Below the pieces are notes generated by a model, which was not told where the DNA came from, made no database searches, and saw only the letters and a list, made by a program, of their open reading frames with translations. The position numbers and the translations under genes are program-made. Positions 17,931-25,984 of a stretch of 32,744 nt of DNA are shown here, in pieces. Each line of letters starts with the position of its first letter. The stretch's first letter is position 1. This DNA is from Selenomonadaceae bacterium (GTDB taxonomy: Bacteria; Bacillota; Negativicutes; Selenomonadales; Selenomonadaceae), in the NCBI GenBank assembly GCA_017412925.1, contig JAFPVP010000083.1, positions 1-32,744 of the forward strand, given 5' to 3'.

Positions 17931-18210
17931 AATATTTTTTCACCTCTCTTTTATTTGCCAATCGGGCTGAAATGAGCCGATATTTTTCGCCGCGCTCTGT
18001 ATAAATCACCACAAGCACCTTATCAACCATTCCGATAACTTTTATTCTTTCTTCGTAGTAACTATGCTCTTCGTCGAAATCATCAATCAAAAATTCATCT
18101 AAAAAAATTTCCGCTGCCTTTTCAAAACTGATTCCGTGTTTTTTCCTATTAATCTCGGCTTTGTTGTCGTCCCACTCGACGATATACTCGCCAATTTCAA
18201 TTTCGCCCAT
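17911..18210 (-). CDS. brnT: BrnT-family toxin (DUF497 ribonuclease)
   Basis: BrnT toxins are RelE-fold ribonucleases that halt translation when free of BrnA. The 99-residue product has the family landmarks: YIVEWDDNKAEINRKKHGISFEKA near the start, an EERIKVIGMVDKVLVVIYTERGEKYRLISAR core, and a basic KREVKKYY tail. The ATG has GGAGATG upstream, and a promoter lies 19 bases further up. It appears intact and may be active. Confidence 0.88.
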   Translation of the reverse strand: MGEIEIGEYIVEWDDNKAEINRKKHGISFEKAAEIFLDEFLIDDFDEEHSYYEERIKVIGMVDKVLVVIYTERGEKYRLISARLANKREVKKYYGQFIY

Positions 18211-18228
18211 GCAATCATCTCCACGACG

Positions 18229-18257
18229 AGTTTAGCAAAAAGTTTTCGCGCCGTCAA
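18229..18257 (-). promoter_or_regulatory. Candidate promoter of brnT-brnA
   Basis: On the - strand a TTGACG box and a TAAACT box are separated by 17 bases, ending 19 bases upstream of the brnT ATG. This region would also hold the operator for BrnA autoregulation, though no clear inverted repeat was seen. Confidence 0.55.
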
Positions 18258-18260
18258 ACG

Positions 18261-18288
18261 AAAAACCCTCCGACTTTTGCCGAAGGGA
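18261..18288 (-). terminator. Terminator of the double-glycine leader gene
   Basis: On the - strand CCCTTCG pairs with CGGAGGG (one G-T pair) around an eight-base loop and is followed by TTTTT. It lies 28 bases after the stop of the peptide gene and just upstream of the brnT promoter. Confidence 0.8.
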
Positions 18289-18316
18289 TTTTGTTTGCTT
18301 GTGGTGCGCCGCCGAT

Positions 18317-18685
18317 TTACCAGTCCCAATCCTTCACGTCCATGAACTTATGGCAGTATTCCATTGCGTGCCTGCGTGCTTCACTTTGAGTGATTTTCTT
18401 TTCGCCGAGGTAGTATTCATTGCCGGTTATTGCTCCGTTGTGCGCGGTAAACGTGATTCCGACCTTTGCCCAACCGGCTTTAATTTCGTCTTGGATTTTG
18501 TTGCCAGGGGTAAATGCGATTCTGAGTGCGCCGTAGCGGTCGGTTGAGCCGTTCAAGCTGTTGAGGAAGCGACTGTCCGCCGCTGTTTCCGCCCAAGTGC
18601 CGCCTGCGACCTGTTCGAGTTCCTCATCGCTCATTGCTTCGAGTGCCGTGTCGATTTTTTTGATGTTGTCTTCTCTGGTTGCCAT
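18317..18685 (-). CDS. Double-glycine leader protein, possible secreted peptide
   Basis: The 122-residue product starts with a leader ending in AMSDEELEQVAGG, closely resembling the double-glycine leaders cleaved by peptidase-containing ABC exporters (bacteriocin or Nif11-type). Cleavage after Gly29 would release a 93-residue product with many aromatic residues, one cysteine (HAMEYCHKF) and a DVKDWDW end. ATG 18685 is selected because AAAGGAGA precedes it; the frame opens earlier at 18757 without a site. No exporter, immunity or modification gene is visible nearby, so its function is unknown. The single cysteine argues against a disulphide or lanthipeptide product. Confidence 0.75.
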   Translation of the reverse strand: MATREDNIKKIDTALEAMSDEELEQVAGGTWAETAADSRFLNSLNGSTDRYGALRIAFTPGNKIQDEIKAGWAKVGITFTAHNGAITGNEYYLGEKKITQSEARRHAMEYCHKFMDVKDWDW

Positions 18686-18762
18686 TTTTATCAGTCTCCT
18701 TTGATTAAATTTTGTTTTCTGTAGCTTATACGTGGGAGAACCGATTTCGTTACACAATCCGC

Positions 18763-18796
18763 AAAAAAAAATCCTGCAACAATTTGCATCGCAGGA
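18763..18796 (-). terminator. Terminator of leuS
   Basis: On the - strand TCCTGC pairs with GCAGGA and is followed by a run of nine T residues. It lies 19 bases after the leuS stop codon. Confidence 0.85.
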
Positions 18797-18815
18797 AAAA
18801 TTTTTAGTGCGGAAT

Positions 18816-21278
18816 TTATTTTACGACGATATTAATCAGCTTGTTCGGGACGGCGATGACTTTGATAATTTTTTTGCCGGCAGTGAGCTCGTCGAAGCGC
18901 GGCAACGTCGGCGCAAGTTTCTCCAAATCGTTTTTATTCAAGCCGACGGGAATTTTTACGTGGTCGCGAACTTTGCCGTTAATCTGAAGGACGATTTCAA
19001 TTTCCTCCTCGACAATCGCCGCCGCGTCGAAGGTCGGCCAGCTCTGCTTGTGGACGTCGCCGTCGAAAAATTTGCTCCACAGTTCGGCGGAAATGTGCGG
19101 CACGAACGGCGCAAGCATCAGCAACAAATCTTTTGCAAGCTCGCGGGCAAGGCTCGGATTAATCGGCTTGTCTTGGAAGGCGTGCATTGCGTTGACCAGC
19201 TCCATGAGCGCGCTAATCGCCGTGTTGAAAGCAAAACGGTCGCGGACGTCCTCCGTGACTTTTTTAATCGTCTTGTGCAACGTGCGCCGCAATGAAATTT
19301 CTTCCGCCATCAAAGCCTGCGCGACGTCGGGAGATTTAATCGCGTCTTCAAAAATATTTAAGATCCTCCACACGCGATTTAAAAATCTGAACGAACCTTG
19401 GACGCCGTCGTCGCTCCAATCCAAATCGCGTTCGACGGGCGCGGCAAACAATATAAATAATCTTGCGGTGTCCGCACCGTATTTGCTGATAATTTCTTCG
19501 GGGCTGACGACGTTGCCCAAAGACTTCGACATCTTCGCGCCGTCCTTGATGACCATGCCCTGCGTCAACAAATTTGCAAACGGTTCGTCGTAGTCGAGGA
19601 GCTTAGCATCGCGCAAAACTTTAGTAAAAAATCTGGAGTAAAGCAAATGTAAAATCGCGTGCTCAATGCCGCCGATATATTGGTCGACGGGGCTCCAGTA
19701 ATTCACCTTGTCGCGGTCGAAGGGCTTTTTGTCGTTGTGCGGGTCGGTGTAGCGCATATAGTACCAGCTCGAACAAATGAACGTGTCCATGGTGTCGGTC
19801 TCGCGGTGAGCGTGTCCGCCACATTTCGGGCAAGTGCATTCGTTAAATTTTTTGCTCGTGGAGAGCGGAGAGAGTGCGCCCTGCTTAAACTCCACGTCGT
19901 CGGGCAGGAGCACGGGCAAATCTTCTTCAGGAACGAGAACTTCGCCGCATTTGTCGCAGTAAATGACGGGAATCGGCGCGCCCCAATATCTTTGACGACT
20001 TATCAGCCAGTCGCGCAGACGATAATTAACTTTGCGCTTGCCGAAGCCTTGAGCCTCCGCCTCGTCCATAATCGCCTTAAAGCCCGCGTCAAAATCCATG
20101 CCCGTGAACTTGCCGGAATTAACCATAACTCCTTCATGTTCGACGTAAGCCGCGTCCATTTCCTCCAGCTTGAGAACTTTATCTTTCGGCTGAAGCGTCA
20201 AAATAATTTCAAGCCCGTATTTTTTTGCGAACATCCAATCGCGTTGGTCGCCGGAAGGAACGCCCATAACCGCGCCCGTGCCGTATTCAAACACGACGTA
20301 ATTTGTGACCCAAATTTGAACGTCGCGCCCGTTAAACGGATTGACGCAATAAACGCCCGTGAAAATTCCTTCCTTCTCCGATTCGCTACTCGTGCGTTCA
20401 ATGTCGCTTTGTGCGCGTGCGTGTTCGCAGAATTTTTTAATCTCGGCGGACTTAGGAGAGATTGCGCAAATTTTTTCAACAAGCGGGTGTTCGGGAGCCA
20501 GCGCAAGAAAAGTTATGCCGAACGACGTATCGGGGCGCGTGGTGTAGACGGAAATTTTTTCGTTGAGCGCGGGCACGTCCAAAGTAATTTCCAAGCCCTC
20601 GCTACGTCCGATCCAATTTTCCTGCATGACTTTGACGCGATTAGGCCAGCCCGTGAGTTTATCCAAGTCGGCTAAAAGTTCGTCGGCGTAGTCGGTTATC
20701 TTGAAGAACCACTGCGCCAAATTTTTTTTGTGAACTTCGGAATCGCAACGCCAGCACTTGCCCTCTATGACTTGTTCGTTAGCAAGCACCGTGCCGCACG
20801 TGTCGCACCAGTTAACTGACGCCTCCTTTTTGTAGGCAAGCCCGCGCTTGTAAAAAAGTTCAAAGAGCCACTGCGTCCAGCGATAATAATCCTCGCGGCA
20901 AGTTTCGACTTCCCTGTCCCAATCGTAAGCCAAGCCCATTGCCTTTTGCTGAGCCGTCATATTTTTGATATTGGCGAACGTCCAATCGCCCGGCTTGACG
21001 CCGTGAGCAATCGCGGCATTTTCAGCGGGCATTCCGAAGGCGTCGAAGCCCATCGGGTGCAGGACGTTATAGCCAGCCATCATTCGGTAGCGCGCCACCA
21101 CGTCGCCGATTGAATAATTTCTGACGTGACCCATGTGCAAATTGCCCGAAGGATACGGGAACATTTCCAGCGCGTAATATTTCGGGCGCGAGCTGTCTTC
21201 CGTCGTGCGATAATAATCCGGCGCGTCCCAAACTTGCTGCCATTTCTTTTCAATTTCTTGTGGATTGTACTTTTCCAT
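18816..21278 (-). CDS. leuS: Leucyl-tRNA synthetase
   Basis: LeuRS charges tRNA-Leu in the cytoplasm. The 820-residue class I enzyme has the HIGH-type motif HMGH at residues 48-51 after FPYPSGNL, the KMSKS motif near residues 581-585 ([10 protein letters not shown]), a CP1 editing domain region with TTRPDT and GTGAVMGVP, and a zinc-type insertion with CDTCG and CWRC. The C terminus is complete ([17 protein letters not shown]). ATG 21278 follows ACAGGAGG. A promoter and a short leader without T-box elements lie upstream. Confidence 0.99.
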   Translation of the reverse strand: MEKYNPQEIEKKWQQVWDAPDYYRTTEDSSRPKYYALEMFPYPSGNLHMGHVRNYSIGDVVARYRMMAGYNVLHPMGFDAFGMPAENAAIAHGVKPGDWTFANIKNMTAQQKAMGLAYDWDREVETCREDYYRWTQWLFELFYKRGLAYKKEASVNWCDTCGTVLANEQVIEGKCWRCDSEVHKKNLAQWFFKITDYADELLADLDKLTGWPNRVKVMQENWIGRSEGLEITLDVPALNEKISVYTTRPDTSFGITFLALAPEHPLVEKICAISPKSAEIKKFCEHARAQSDIERTSSESEKEGIFTGVYCVNPFNGRDVQIWVTNYVVFEYGTGAVMGVPSGDQRDWMFAKKYGLEIILTLQPKDKVLKLEEMDAAYVEHEGVMVNSGKFTGMDFDAGFKAIMDEAEAQGFGKRKVNYRLRDWLISRQRYWGAPIPVIYCDKCGEVLVPEEDLPVLLPDDVEFKQGALSPLSTSKKFNECTCPKCGGHAHRETDTMDTFICSSWYYMRYTDPHNDKKPFDRDKVNYWSPVDQYIGGIEHAILHLLYSRFFTKVLRDAKLLDYDEPFANLLTQGMVIKDGAKMSKSLGNVVSPEEIISKYGADTARLFILFAAPVERDLDWSDDGVQGSFRFLNRVWRILNIFEDAIKSPDVAQALMAEEISLRRTLHKTIKKVTEDVRDRFAFNTAISALMELVNAMHAFQDKPINPSLARELAKDLLLMLAPFVPHISAELWSKFFDGDVHKQSWPTFDAAAIVEEEIEIVLQINGKVRDHVKIPVGLNKNDLEKLAPTLPRFDELTAGKKIIKVIAVPNKLINIVVK

Positions 21279-21306
21279 TTAATCAGCCTCCTGTTAAACG
21301 CGCAAC

Positions 21307-21315
21307 ATTATATCA
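21307..21315 (-). promoter_or_regulatory. Extended -10 promoter of leuS
   Basis: On the - strand TGATATAAT gives an extended -10 element with a perfect TATAAT box 28 bases before the leuS start. The -35 region is weak, as is common with extended -10 promoters. It lies directly after the terminator of the upstream gene, so leuS is probably its own transcription unit. Confidence 0.65.
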
Positions 21316-21341
21316 GCCTGCGCGGGAAATTAAAAGTTTCG

Positions 21342-21372
21342 CAAAAAAAAATCAGCCCGCCGTAGCGAGCCG
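21342..21372 (-). terminator. Terminator after the Sel1-repeat gene
   Basis: On the - strand a GC-rich hairpin (GGCTCGC with GCGGGCT, one G-T pair, loop TACG) is followed by nine T residues. It closes the run of genes that starts near 26260. Confidence 0.85.
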
Positions 21373-21385
21373 AAAAATTTTTACC

Positions 21386-22240
21386 TTAACGCTCCAACAT
21401 GGCGGCGGCCTCTTCGCTGCCACGTTCAGCAGCTTGCCGCAGAAGGCGCAGACCTTTTTTAGTGTCTTGACGGACGCCAACTCCCTTGTAATAAAGCCCG
21501 CCGAGAAACGCCAGCGCATTAACATCATCTTGAGCAACCGCCGCGTTCAAAAGTTCAAAGCCTTTATCAAAATCCTGTTCGACGCCCATGCCCTGAATAT
21601 AGAACATGCCCAAATTGGTTTGCGCCGGCGGGAAACCCTGCGCGGCAGATTTTTCAAGCCACTCCAACGCCGCAAAAAATTCGTCGTCGGAGGCTTCCTC
21701 GTCCGCCAAATAATAATCGGACAAATTGAACTGCGCCAAAGCGTCGCCTGCGCGGGCGGCCTCCTCGTAAAGTTCAAGCGCAGTCTCCATGTCAGCTTCG
21801 ACGCCGTTTCCGTTCTGATAGCAGATTGCCAGAAAAGTTTTAGCGTAGGCGTCGCCGTGCCGCGCGGCTTTTGTGTACCACTTGACGGCTTTGGAATAAT
21901 TTTGCGCAACGCCCAATCCGTCGAAGTAGCAATCAGCGAGCCGCGTTTGAGCCGTCACGTTTCCTGACTCGGCGGCTTGCGCGTAAAACTCCGCCGCAGT
22001 CTCATGATCTACAGCCGCGCCGAACAAACCGTACATGCAAATATCGGCATAGGCAAGTTGGCTGTCGACGTTGCCAGCTTCTGCTTCGCGCCGGAGTTTG
22101 TCAATGTAAAGAACGTCATCAATCTCGCCGGATAACTGCGCCCATTGGTCGTGCTCACGTTGCATTTGCTGAATCCGCGCTTTGATGTGTGGAGGCACGT
22201 CCTTTTCGGAAACGACTCGCCTTTGAAAATCATCAGACAA
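21386..22240 (-). CDS. Sel1-repeat protein
   Basis: The 284-residue product is a helical solenoid of about six to seven Sel1-like repeats (signatures such as A-x-RLADCYFDGLGVAQNYSKAVKWY, FLAICYQNGNGVEAD and GMFYIQGMGVEQD) preceded by a charged helical region. Sel1 repeats mediate protein-protein contacts, often in membrane-associated signalling. No signal peptide is seen. TTG 22240 is chosen: it follows AAAGGA by nine bases and lies one base past the preceding stop codon. The open frame continues upstream but overlaps the neighbour. As the last gene of the AAA+ cassette it may scaffold the complex. Confidence 0.85.
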   Translation of the reverse strand: MSDDFQRRVVSEKDVPPHIKARIQQMQREHDQWAQLSGEIDDVLYIDKLRREAEAGNVDSQLAYADICMYGLFGAAVDHETAAEFYAQAAESGNVTAQTRLADCYFDGLGVAQNYSKAVKWYTKAARHGDAYAKTFLAICYQNGNGVEADMETALELYEEAARAGDALAQFNLSDYYLADEEASDDEFFAALEWLEKSAAQGFPPAQTNLGMFYIQGMGVEQDFDKGFELLNAAVAQDDVNALAFLGGLYYKGVGVRQDTKKGLRLLRQAAERGSEEAAAMLER

Positions 22241-22241
22241 A

Positions 22242-23165
22242 TTACTCAATCCTTTCGTCGATTTTAGTTGATTTGGCGTGGCGAACATACCAACGCCCCT
22301 TGTCCTTAGCCATGGTGACTTGCCCGTTGAAGACTTGAATTTTTATTCTGCCGTCGTGATAGCGGTCGCGCGCCGTCAACGTGTAGTCAAAGGTTTGCGA
22401 ATCTTCGTCGGAACTCACGAGCTTTATATCGCTGACTTCGCTGCTGATTGTGTCTTTAAAGCCCGCGACGTATGAATTAAAATCGCCGACGCGCTCCCGC
22501 TGTTTGTAGGATAAAGTTTCGTAAGCCGCGCGATAATTTTTTTCCGTAATCGCTCTGTGATAATTTATAAAAGTTTGCTTTGCGTCGTTGGCGTCGTCAG
22601 CGGTCGTTTCAGGCTCAGCGATTTCTATTCCGTTGTCCCAGTTGCTGTGAATAATTCTGCCGCTGGGAAATTTGTGAGTAAAGCGACCGTGCCGCTGTCC
22701 GTGCCGAAAAGTTCCCTCGTCGATTTGTTCGATTTGCCCGTCGAGATACCAGGTTGTTATCCCCGCGCCGTCAGCAAATTTATTGTTGCCGTCTTGAACG
22801 TAGCCGCCGCTCCACGTGATTGTCTCGCCGTCCTGCGGTTTCGGGTTCCAAAGATAAACGCCGTTGCCGTCCTTAATCCAATTAATTCCAAGCGACGTTG
22901 CGGGCGGCGGAGTTTCGTTTACAGGTTCGGGCTCCTTAATTTTAGTTTCCGTCTGCTCAACTTTGGGCTTCGGCGGCGGCGCAGATTTTTTTTCGTCATC
23001 ATCGCCGAATATAAAATTGAACGCGATAAAAAGTGCGACGACTATCGCGACAAGACAGCCGCAACCGACTTTGCCTTTGGGCAGTTGGGCTTCCAAGCTG
23101 GCGCGTTGTCTGCCGGGAATTTGGTCGAAGGAAACTTTTCGCTTGGTGCGTTCCTCGTCGCTCAT
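22242..23165 (-). CDS. Membrane-anchored MORN-like protein with NTF2-like C-terminal region
   Basis: The 307-residue protein has a cytoplasmic basic N terminus, one membrane helix near residues 33-54 (CLVAIVVALFIAFNFIFG), a proline-rich linker of about 35 residues, and a central region with MORN-like repeats (GNGVYLW, GTFRHGQRHGRFTHKFPSGR). The last 110 residues resemble an NTF2-like domain (FINYHRAITEKNYRAAYETL through DKGRWYVRHA). It would expose the MORN and C-terminal parts outside the membrane. ATG 23165 follows AAGGGAG; only three bases separate it from the previous gene. Exact function is unknown. Confidence 0.75.
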   Translation of the reverse strand: MSDEERTKRKVSFDQIPGRQRASLEAQLPKGKVGCGCLVAIVVALFIAFNFIFGDDDEKKSAPPPKPKVEQTETKIKEPEPVNETPPPATSLGINWIKDGNGVYLWNPKPQDGETITWSGGYVQDGNNKFADGAGITTWYLDGQIEQIDEGTFRHGQRHGRFTHKFPSGRIIHSNWDNGIEIAEPETTADDANDAKQTFINYHRAITEKNYRAAYETLSYKQRERVGDFNSYVAGFKDTISSEVSDIKLVSSDEDSQTFDYTLTARDRYHDGRIKIQVFNGQVTMAKDKGRWYVRHAKSTKIDERIE

Positions 23166-23168
23166 AAT

Positions 23169-23612
23169 TTACGACTCCCTTTTGCTCTTGGGAATTTTGC
23201 GTATCTCCGGTGATTCAGTTTGCGCAGAAGTTTTCGGCTCTTCGGGCTCGTCAATCTCGTAAATAATTTCTTTCTTGCCGCGCAGTTCCTCCAAAGCTTT
23301 CTCGTTTAAATATTCCGTGCTCTGCGGCTTGCTCTTTGCGCCCTTCTTAACGTAATCGCCGTCGCGGTCTTGGAAATAAAGTTCAAAGGAAAGATTAAAA
23401 ACTTTTTCATCGGCGTAGGAAATTTTAAAATTGCCGCCGACGTAGCTTAAATTTTTCGCTTGCTCGTCGCGAATAATCGAATCCAACTTTTTGGAATAAA
23501 TCGCGGCAAGCTCGTCAAGCTCCATGTTCGGCGAGATGATGACGCTAAGAAAAGTATCGATGACATTTGAAGTCGTCGCGCCGAAGGCTCCGAACAAATT
23601 TTTCAATGGCAT
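23169..23612 (-). CDS. Hypothetical protein of AAA+ cassette
   Basis: This 147-residue protein is not recognised. Its first part is hydrophobic or amphipathic (MPLKNLFGAFGATTSNVIDTFL), the centre is a mixed alpha/beta region with VGGNFKISYADEKVFNLSFELYFQDRDGDY, and the end is a charged, disordered tail rich in Glu, Pro, Lys and Ser. ATG 23612 is preferred over GTG 23621 because GAGGTG lies six bases before it. It follows the preceding gene by 10 bases and is followed by the MORN gene after three bases, so it is clearly part of the operon. No catalytic motif is apparent. Confidence 0.7.
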   Translation of the reverse strand: MPLKNLFGAFGATTSNVIDTFLSVIISPNMELDELAAIYSKKLDSIIRDEQAKNLSYVGGNFKISYADEKVFNLSFELYFQDRDGDYVKKGAKSKPQSTEYLNEKALEELRGKKEIIYEIDEPEEPKTSAQTESPEIRKIPKSKRES

Positions 23613-23622
23613 AATGTGCACC

Positions 23623-23973
23623 TCAATTCAATGACAACTGCAATTCCTCTTCGACCTCGTCGGTGACTTCCGTCTCGTGGTTGCGGATTTTCCTGCGAAT
23701 GTTGGGCGGGATTTCGCTCTCTTTAATCTTGCGCGTGGTAGTCTCCTCGATCCACTCGCCCTGCTCTTGATAGTAAAGTTTGTGCCGAATCGCCGCCAAG
23801 CCGCGCTCGACCCGCTCGATAAAAGCTCCTGCCGCGTGCGCAATTTTTTTCTTCAGCTCCGAGAACATTCGCCGCAGACCAGCCACCAGCTTTTTTAGCC
23901 AGTCCACAATTTCATCCCAAAAGGCGACGAGCAAAAGTCCGCCTATTCCCAATCCTATCAACAGTGGAAGCAT
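23623..23973 (-). CDS. Small membrane protein of AAA+ cassette
   Basis: The 116-residue protein has an N-terminal hydrophobic segment (LLIGLGIGGLLLVAFW, residues 4-19) followed by an amphipathic basic region (WLKKLVAGLRRMFSELKKKIAHA) and an acidic C terminus (ETEVTDEVEEELQL). ATG 23973 follows AAGGAG and shares its first base with the last base of the AAA+ gene's stop codon, so the two are translationally coupled. It is probably a membrane adaptor for the ATPase; the function is inferred from position only. Confidence 0.72.
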   Translation of the reverse strand: MLPLLIGLGIGGLLLVAFWDEIVDWLKKLVAGLRRMFSELKKKIAHAAGAFIERVERGLAAIRHKLYYQEQGEWIEETTTRKIKESEIPPNIRRKIRNHETEVTDEVEEELQLSLN

Positions 23974-24908
23974 TATATCGGCTCCTTTTCCTTAGTTTTA
24001 TTTAATTGCGATTGAACGTATTCCGCTGAAACTTTGCGCTTGGTGACGGTGACGCTGCCGACTTCGTTAGCTTTCCGGCTACTTAAAATATCTTCGACGG
24101 CTTCAAAAAATAAACTTTTGTCGACGAAGCGCATTTTCCGCCGCGCGGCTTTGAACGCCGCATTCAGCACGGCATTGGAAATATCGCTGCCGGAAATCCC
24201 GTCGAATTTTTCTGCCAGCTCGTCGAAGTCAACATTTGTCGGCAATTTTTTTGGAATGTACATTTGCCACAAACGCCGACGACAATCCAAATCGGGCAAA
24301 GTAAATTCAACGTGCATGGAAATTCGCCGCATGAACGCCGGATCAAAATTCTCAATAAAATTCGTGGCGAAGATTATAAAATCTTGGAACTCGTTCATCA
24401 GTATAAGCATAACCGAGCGCGTCTGATTCACGCTGACATCGGTTGCGTTGGACATGTTGGTCACGCGGCGGCTTAAAATCGCGTCCGCCTCGTCGAAAAA
24501 TAAAATGCTGTTGGAAGCCTTCGCCGCCTCAAAAACTTTGCGGATATTTTTGGGCGTCTCGCCGACGTACTTTGATTCAATATCGGCGTAGTTCACGGCA
24601 AGAATTTTTCTGCCCAAATGTTTTGCGATAGCGTGCGCCGCCATGGTTTTGCCCGTGCCCGACGCGCCGTAAAGATTGATTCCGATTCGCTTTGAATATT
24701 TGTGCGTTTCCGCTAAGCCCCACGTTTCAAAGACGAGCCGACTATTTTGCGCGTATTCTGCCACGTCCAAAATTTTTTCCTTCAGCGGCGCAGGCAAAAC
24801 AATATCCTCCAAAGAAAATTTCGGCTCTTCCGGAAGATAAATCGTTTCCTCCGCCTTCTTCTTTGCAGGTTCGTCTAAACTTTCCGTGACTCGTTTCCCT
24901 ATTCCCAT
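23973..24908 (-). CDS. AAA+ ATPase, classical AAA clade
   Basis: The 311-residue ATPase has Walker A GASGTGKT (81-88), Walker B ILFFDE (135-140), sensor-1 Asn in FATN (near 183) and paired arginine fingers in MRRIS (near 194-195). The pore-loop motif KYVGE (113-117) resembles that of katanin/VPS4/FtsH-type unfoldases, which thread substrate proteins through a hexamer. The N terminus is a short charged region without a large substrate domain, and no protease or zinc motif follows, so a disassembly or remodelling role is more likely than proteolysis. ATG 24908 follows AGGAGTG. A coupled small membrane protein is encoded next. Confidence 0.88.
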   Translation of the reverse strand: MGIGKRVTESLDEPAKKKAEETIYLPEEPKFSLEDIVLPAPLKEKILDVAEYAQNSRLVFETWGLAETHKYSKRIGINLYGASGTGKTMAAHAIAKHLGRKILAVNYADIESKYVGETPKNIRKVFEAAKASNSILFFDEADAILSRRVTNMSNATDVSVNQTRSVMLILMNEFQDFIIFATNFIENFDPAFMRRISMHVEFTLPDLDCRRRLWQMYIPKKLPTNVDFDELAEKFDGISGSDISNAVLNAAFKAARRKMRFVDKSLFFEAVEDILSSRKANEVGSVTVTKRKVSAEYVQSQLNKTKEKEPI

Positions 24909-24942
24909 GTTGCACTCCTAAACAAAATTTTTATTAGCTTCC

Positions 24943-25044
24943 TCATACAATCAAAAAAGCAATTACTCCTATTATCAGAGCAATCACGCGATAACCTGCA
25001 AGCCATAAAATAATTCCCAAAATATATAAAACCGCCGCAAACAT
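24943..25044 (-). CDS. 33-residue membrane peptide
   Basis: A short frame with GGAGGCG eight bases before ATG 25044 encodes 33 residues, nearly all hydrophobic (MFAAVLYILGIILWLAGYR, then VIALIIGVIAFLIV). It looks like one long or two short membrane helices with a central YR turn. It lies between the SHOCT gene and the AAA+ gene in the same orientation with 21- and 34-base gaps. Proper spacing of the ribosome binding site, the hydrophobic pattern and operon position support a real gene. Similar tiny membrane proteins often regulate larger membrane complexes. Confidence 0.6.
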   Translation of the reverse strand: MFAAVLYILGIILWLAGYRVIALIIGVIAFLIV

Positions 25045-25065
25045 TTAGGGTCGCCTCCGAAATTT

Positions 25066-25956
25066 TTATAAACGCCCCATCAATTCCGTTTTCTTGGATT
25101 CAAATTCTTCGGGCGAAATAATTCCCGCGTCTTTTAATTCTGCAAGCTGTTTAATCTTGTCAATTACGTTTTCCGAGACGCCGCCCGATTGACCTTTGGA
25201 TTGATTTCGTTTCATAATGACGGTGAGCACGGAGGCGACTTCTTCCACGCCTTTTTTGATTATGTCTTTGAACAAAACTTCTTTTCTTTCCAACGCCGGA
25301 ACGCCGCAATCATTTCCGATAAAGTGAATGTAGCGCGTGTTGTCGTTCATGTCGTCGAGGATAATTTTCATGGAAAGTTCTTTGCACTTTTTAATGTTGC
25401 TCGCGCTGAGTGCACCGAGCGCAGCGGAAATTAAGTCGCCGTCCAAAAGGTCGGCTGTCGCCCCAGCCGTTTCCGCAAGCACACTGCCTTCCGTTTTTCC
25501 GTCGTCGACCAACTGAAAACCGACAATGGCGGAGAACGGCACAACGTCGTCAGCATATTTTGTTTTGCTGAACAAGCCGCCCATGCGATATTCGGGGATG
25601 TTGATTAATTTTCGTCCTTCGTCAATTTCAAGATAAGGCAATTTATCCGTCAACCTGTTCAACACGCCGACCACTCGATATATTCTTTTTGTGGGAGTGA
25701 ACTCGTCGGGCGAAACCAAATTTTTTTCTTTGAACAGCTGCAAAAGGTCTGCCTTAGTCCATTTTTTCTTGAAGTCGGTGCTGTTGAATCCTTTTGCCAA
25801 AAAACACTCTTCGCAAATAAAAGTTTCGTCCTTCAAAGTGAAATCGGGCTTGCTGTAAATTGAGCCGTCCGATTCTTTGACCTCGGCAATCATCGGTTTG
25901 CCGCAACACATGCAGTGCCCGACTTCGCGCTCCACCGTCTTTGTAAAAAATCCCAT
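25066..25956 (-). CDS. Zinc-finger-like and SHOCT-domain protein
   Basis: The 296-residue protein starts with a possible zinc site (two CxxC pairs: Cys15/Cys18 in HCMCCGK and Cys48/Cys51 in FICEECF), resembling DUF4428-type modules. A middle region follows (IYRVVGVLNRLTDKLPYLEIDE through YIHFIGNDCGVP) that may be a PH-like sensor. It ends in a SHOCT domain (LAELKDAGIISPEEFESKKTELMGRL, about residues 268-296). SHOCT domains occur in oligomerising membrane-associated or stress proteins. ATG 25956 with GGGAGGG upstream is preferred over the long upstream frame, which overlaps the regulator gene. Confidence 0.8.
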   Translation of the reverse strand: MGFFTKTVEREVGHCMCCGKPMIAEVKESDGSIYSKPDFTLKDETFICEECFLAKGFNSTDFKKKWTKADLLQLFKEKNLVSPDEFTPTKRIYRVVGVLNRLTDKLPYLEIDEGRKLINIPEYRMGGLFSKTKYADDVVPFSAIVGFQLVDDGKTEGSVLAETAGATADLLDGDLISAALGALSASNIKKCKELSMKIILDDMNDNTRYIHFIGNDCGVPALERKEVLFKDIIKKGVEEVASVLTVIMKRNQSKGQSGGVSENVIDKIKQLAELKDAGIISPEEFESKKTELMGRL

Positions 25957-25984
25957 GCGTCTTCCCTCCCAAAAAAATTTTCGC

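Noticed and set aside
19659-20675. 338-codon + strand frame inside leuS
   Set aside because: Antisense to conserved LeuRS domains; the composition is a shadow of leuS codon use and no start signal was found.
18720-21360. T-box riboswitch for leuS
   Set aside because: The predicted leader is only about 20-30 bases long and lacks the T-box sequence TGGNACCGCG; the upstream hairpin is a simple terminator of the previous gene.
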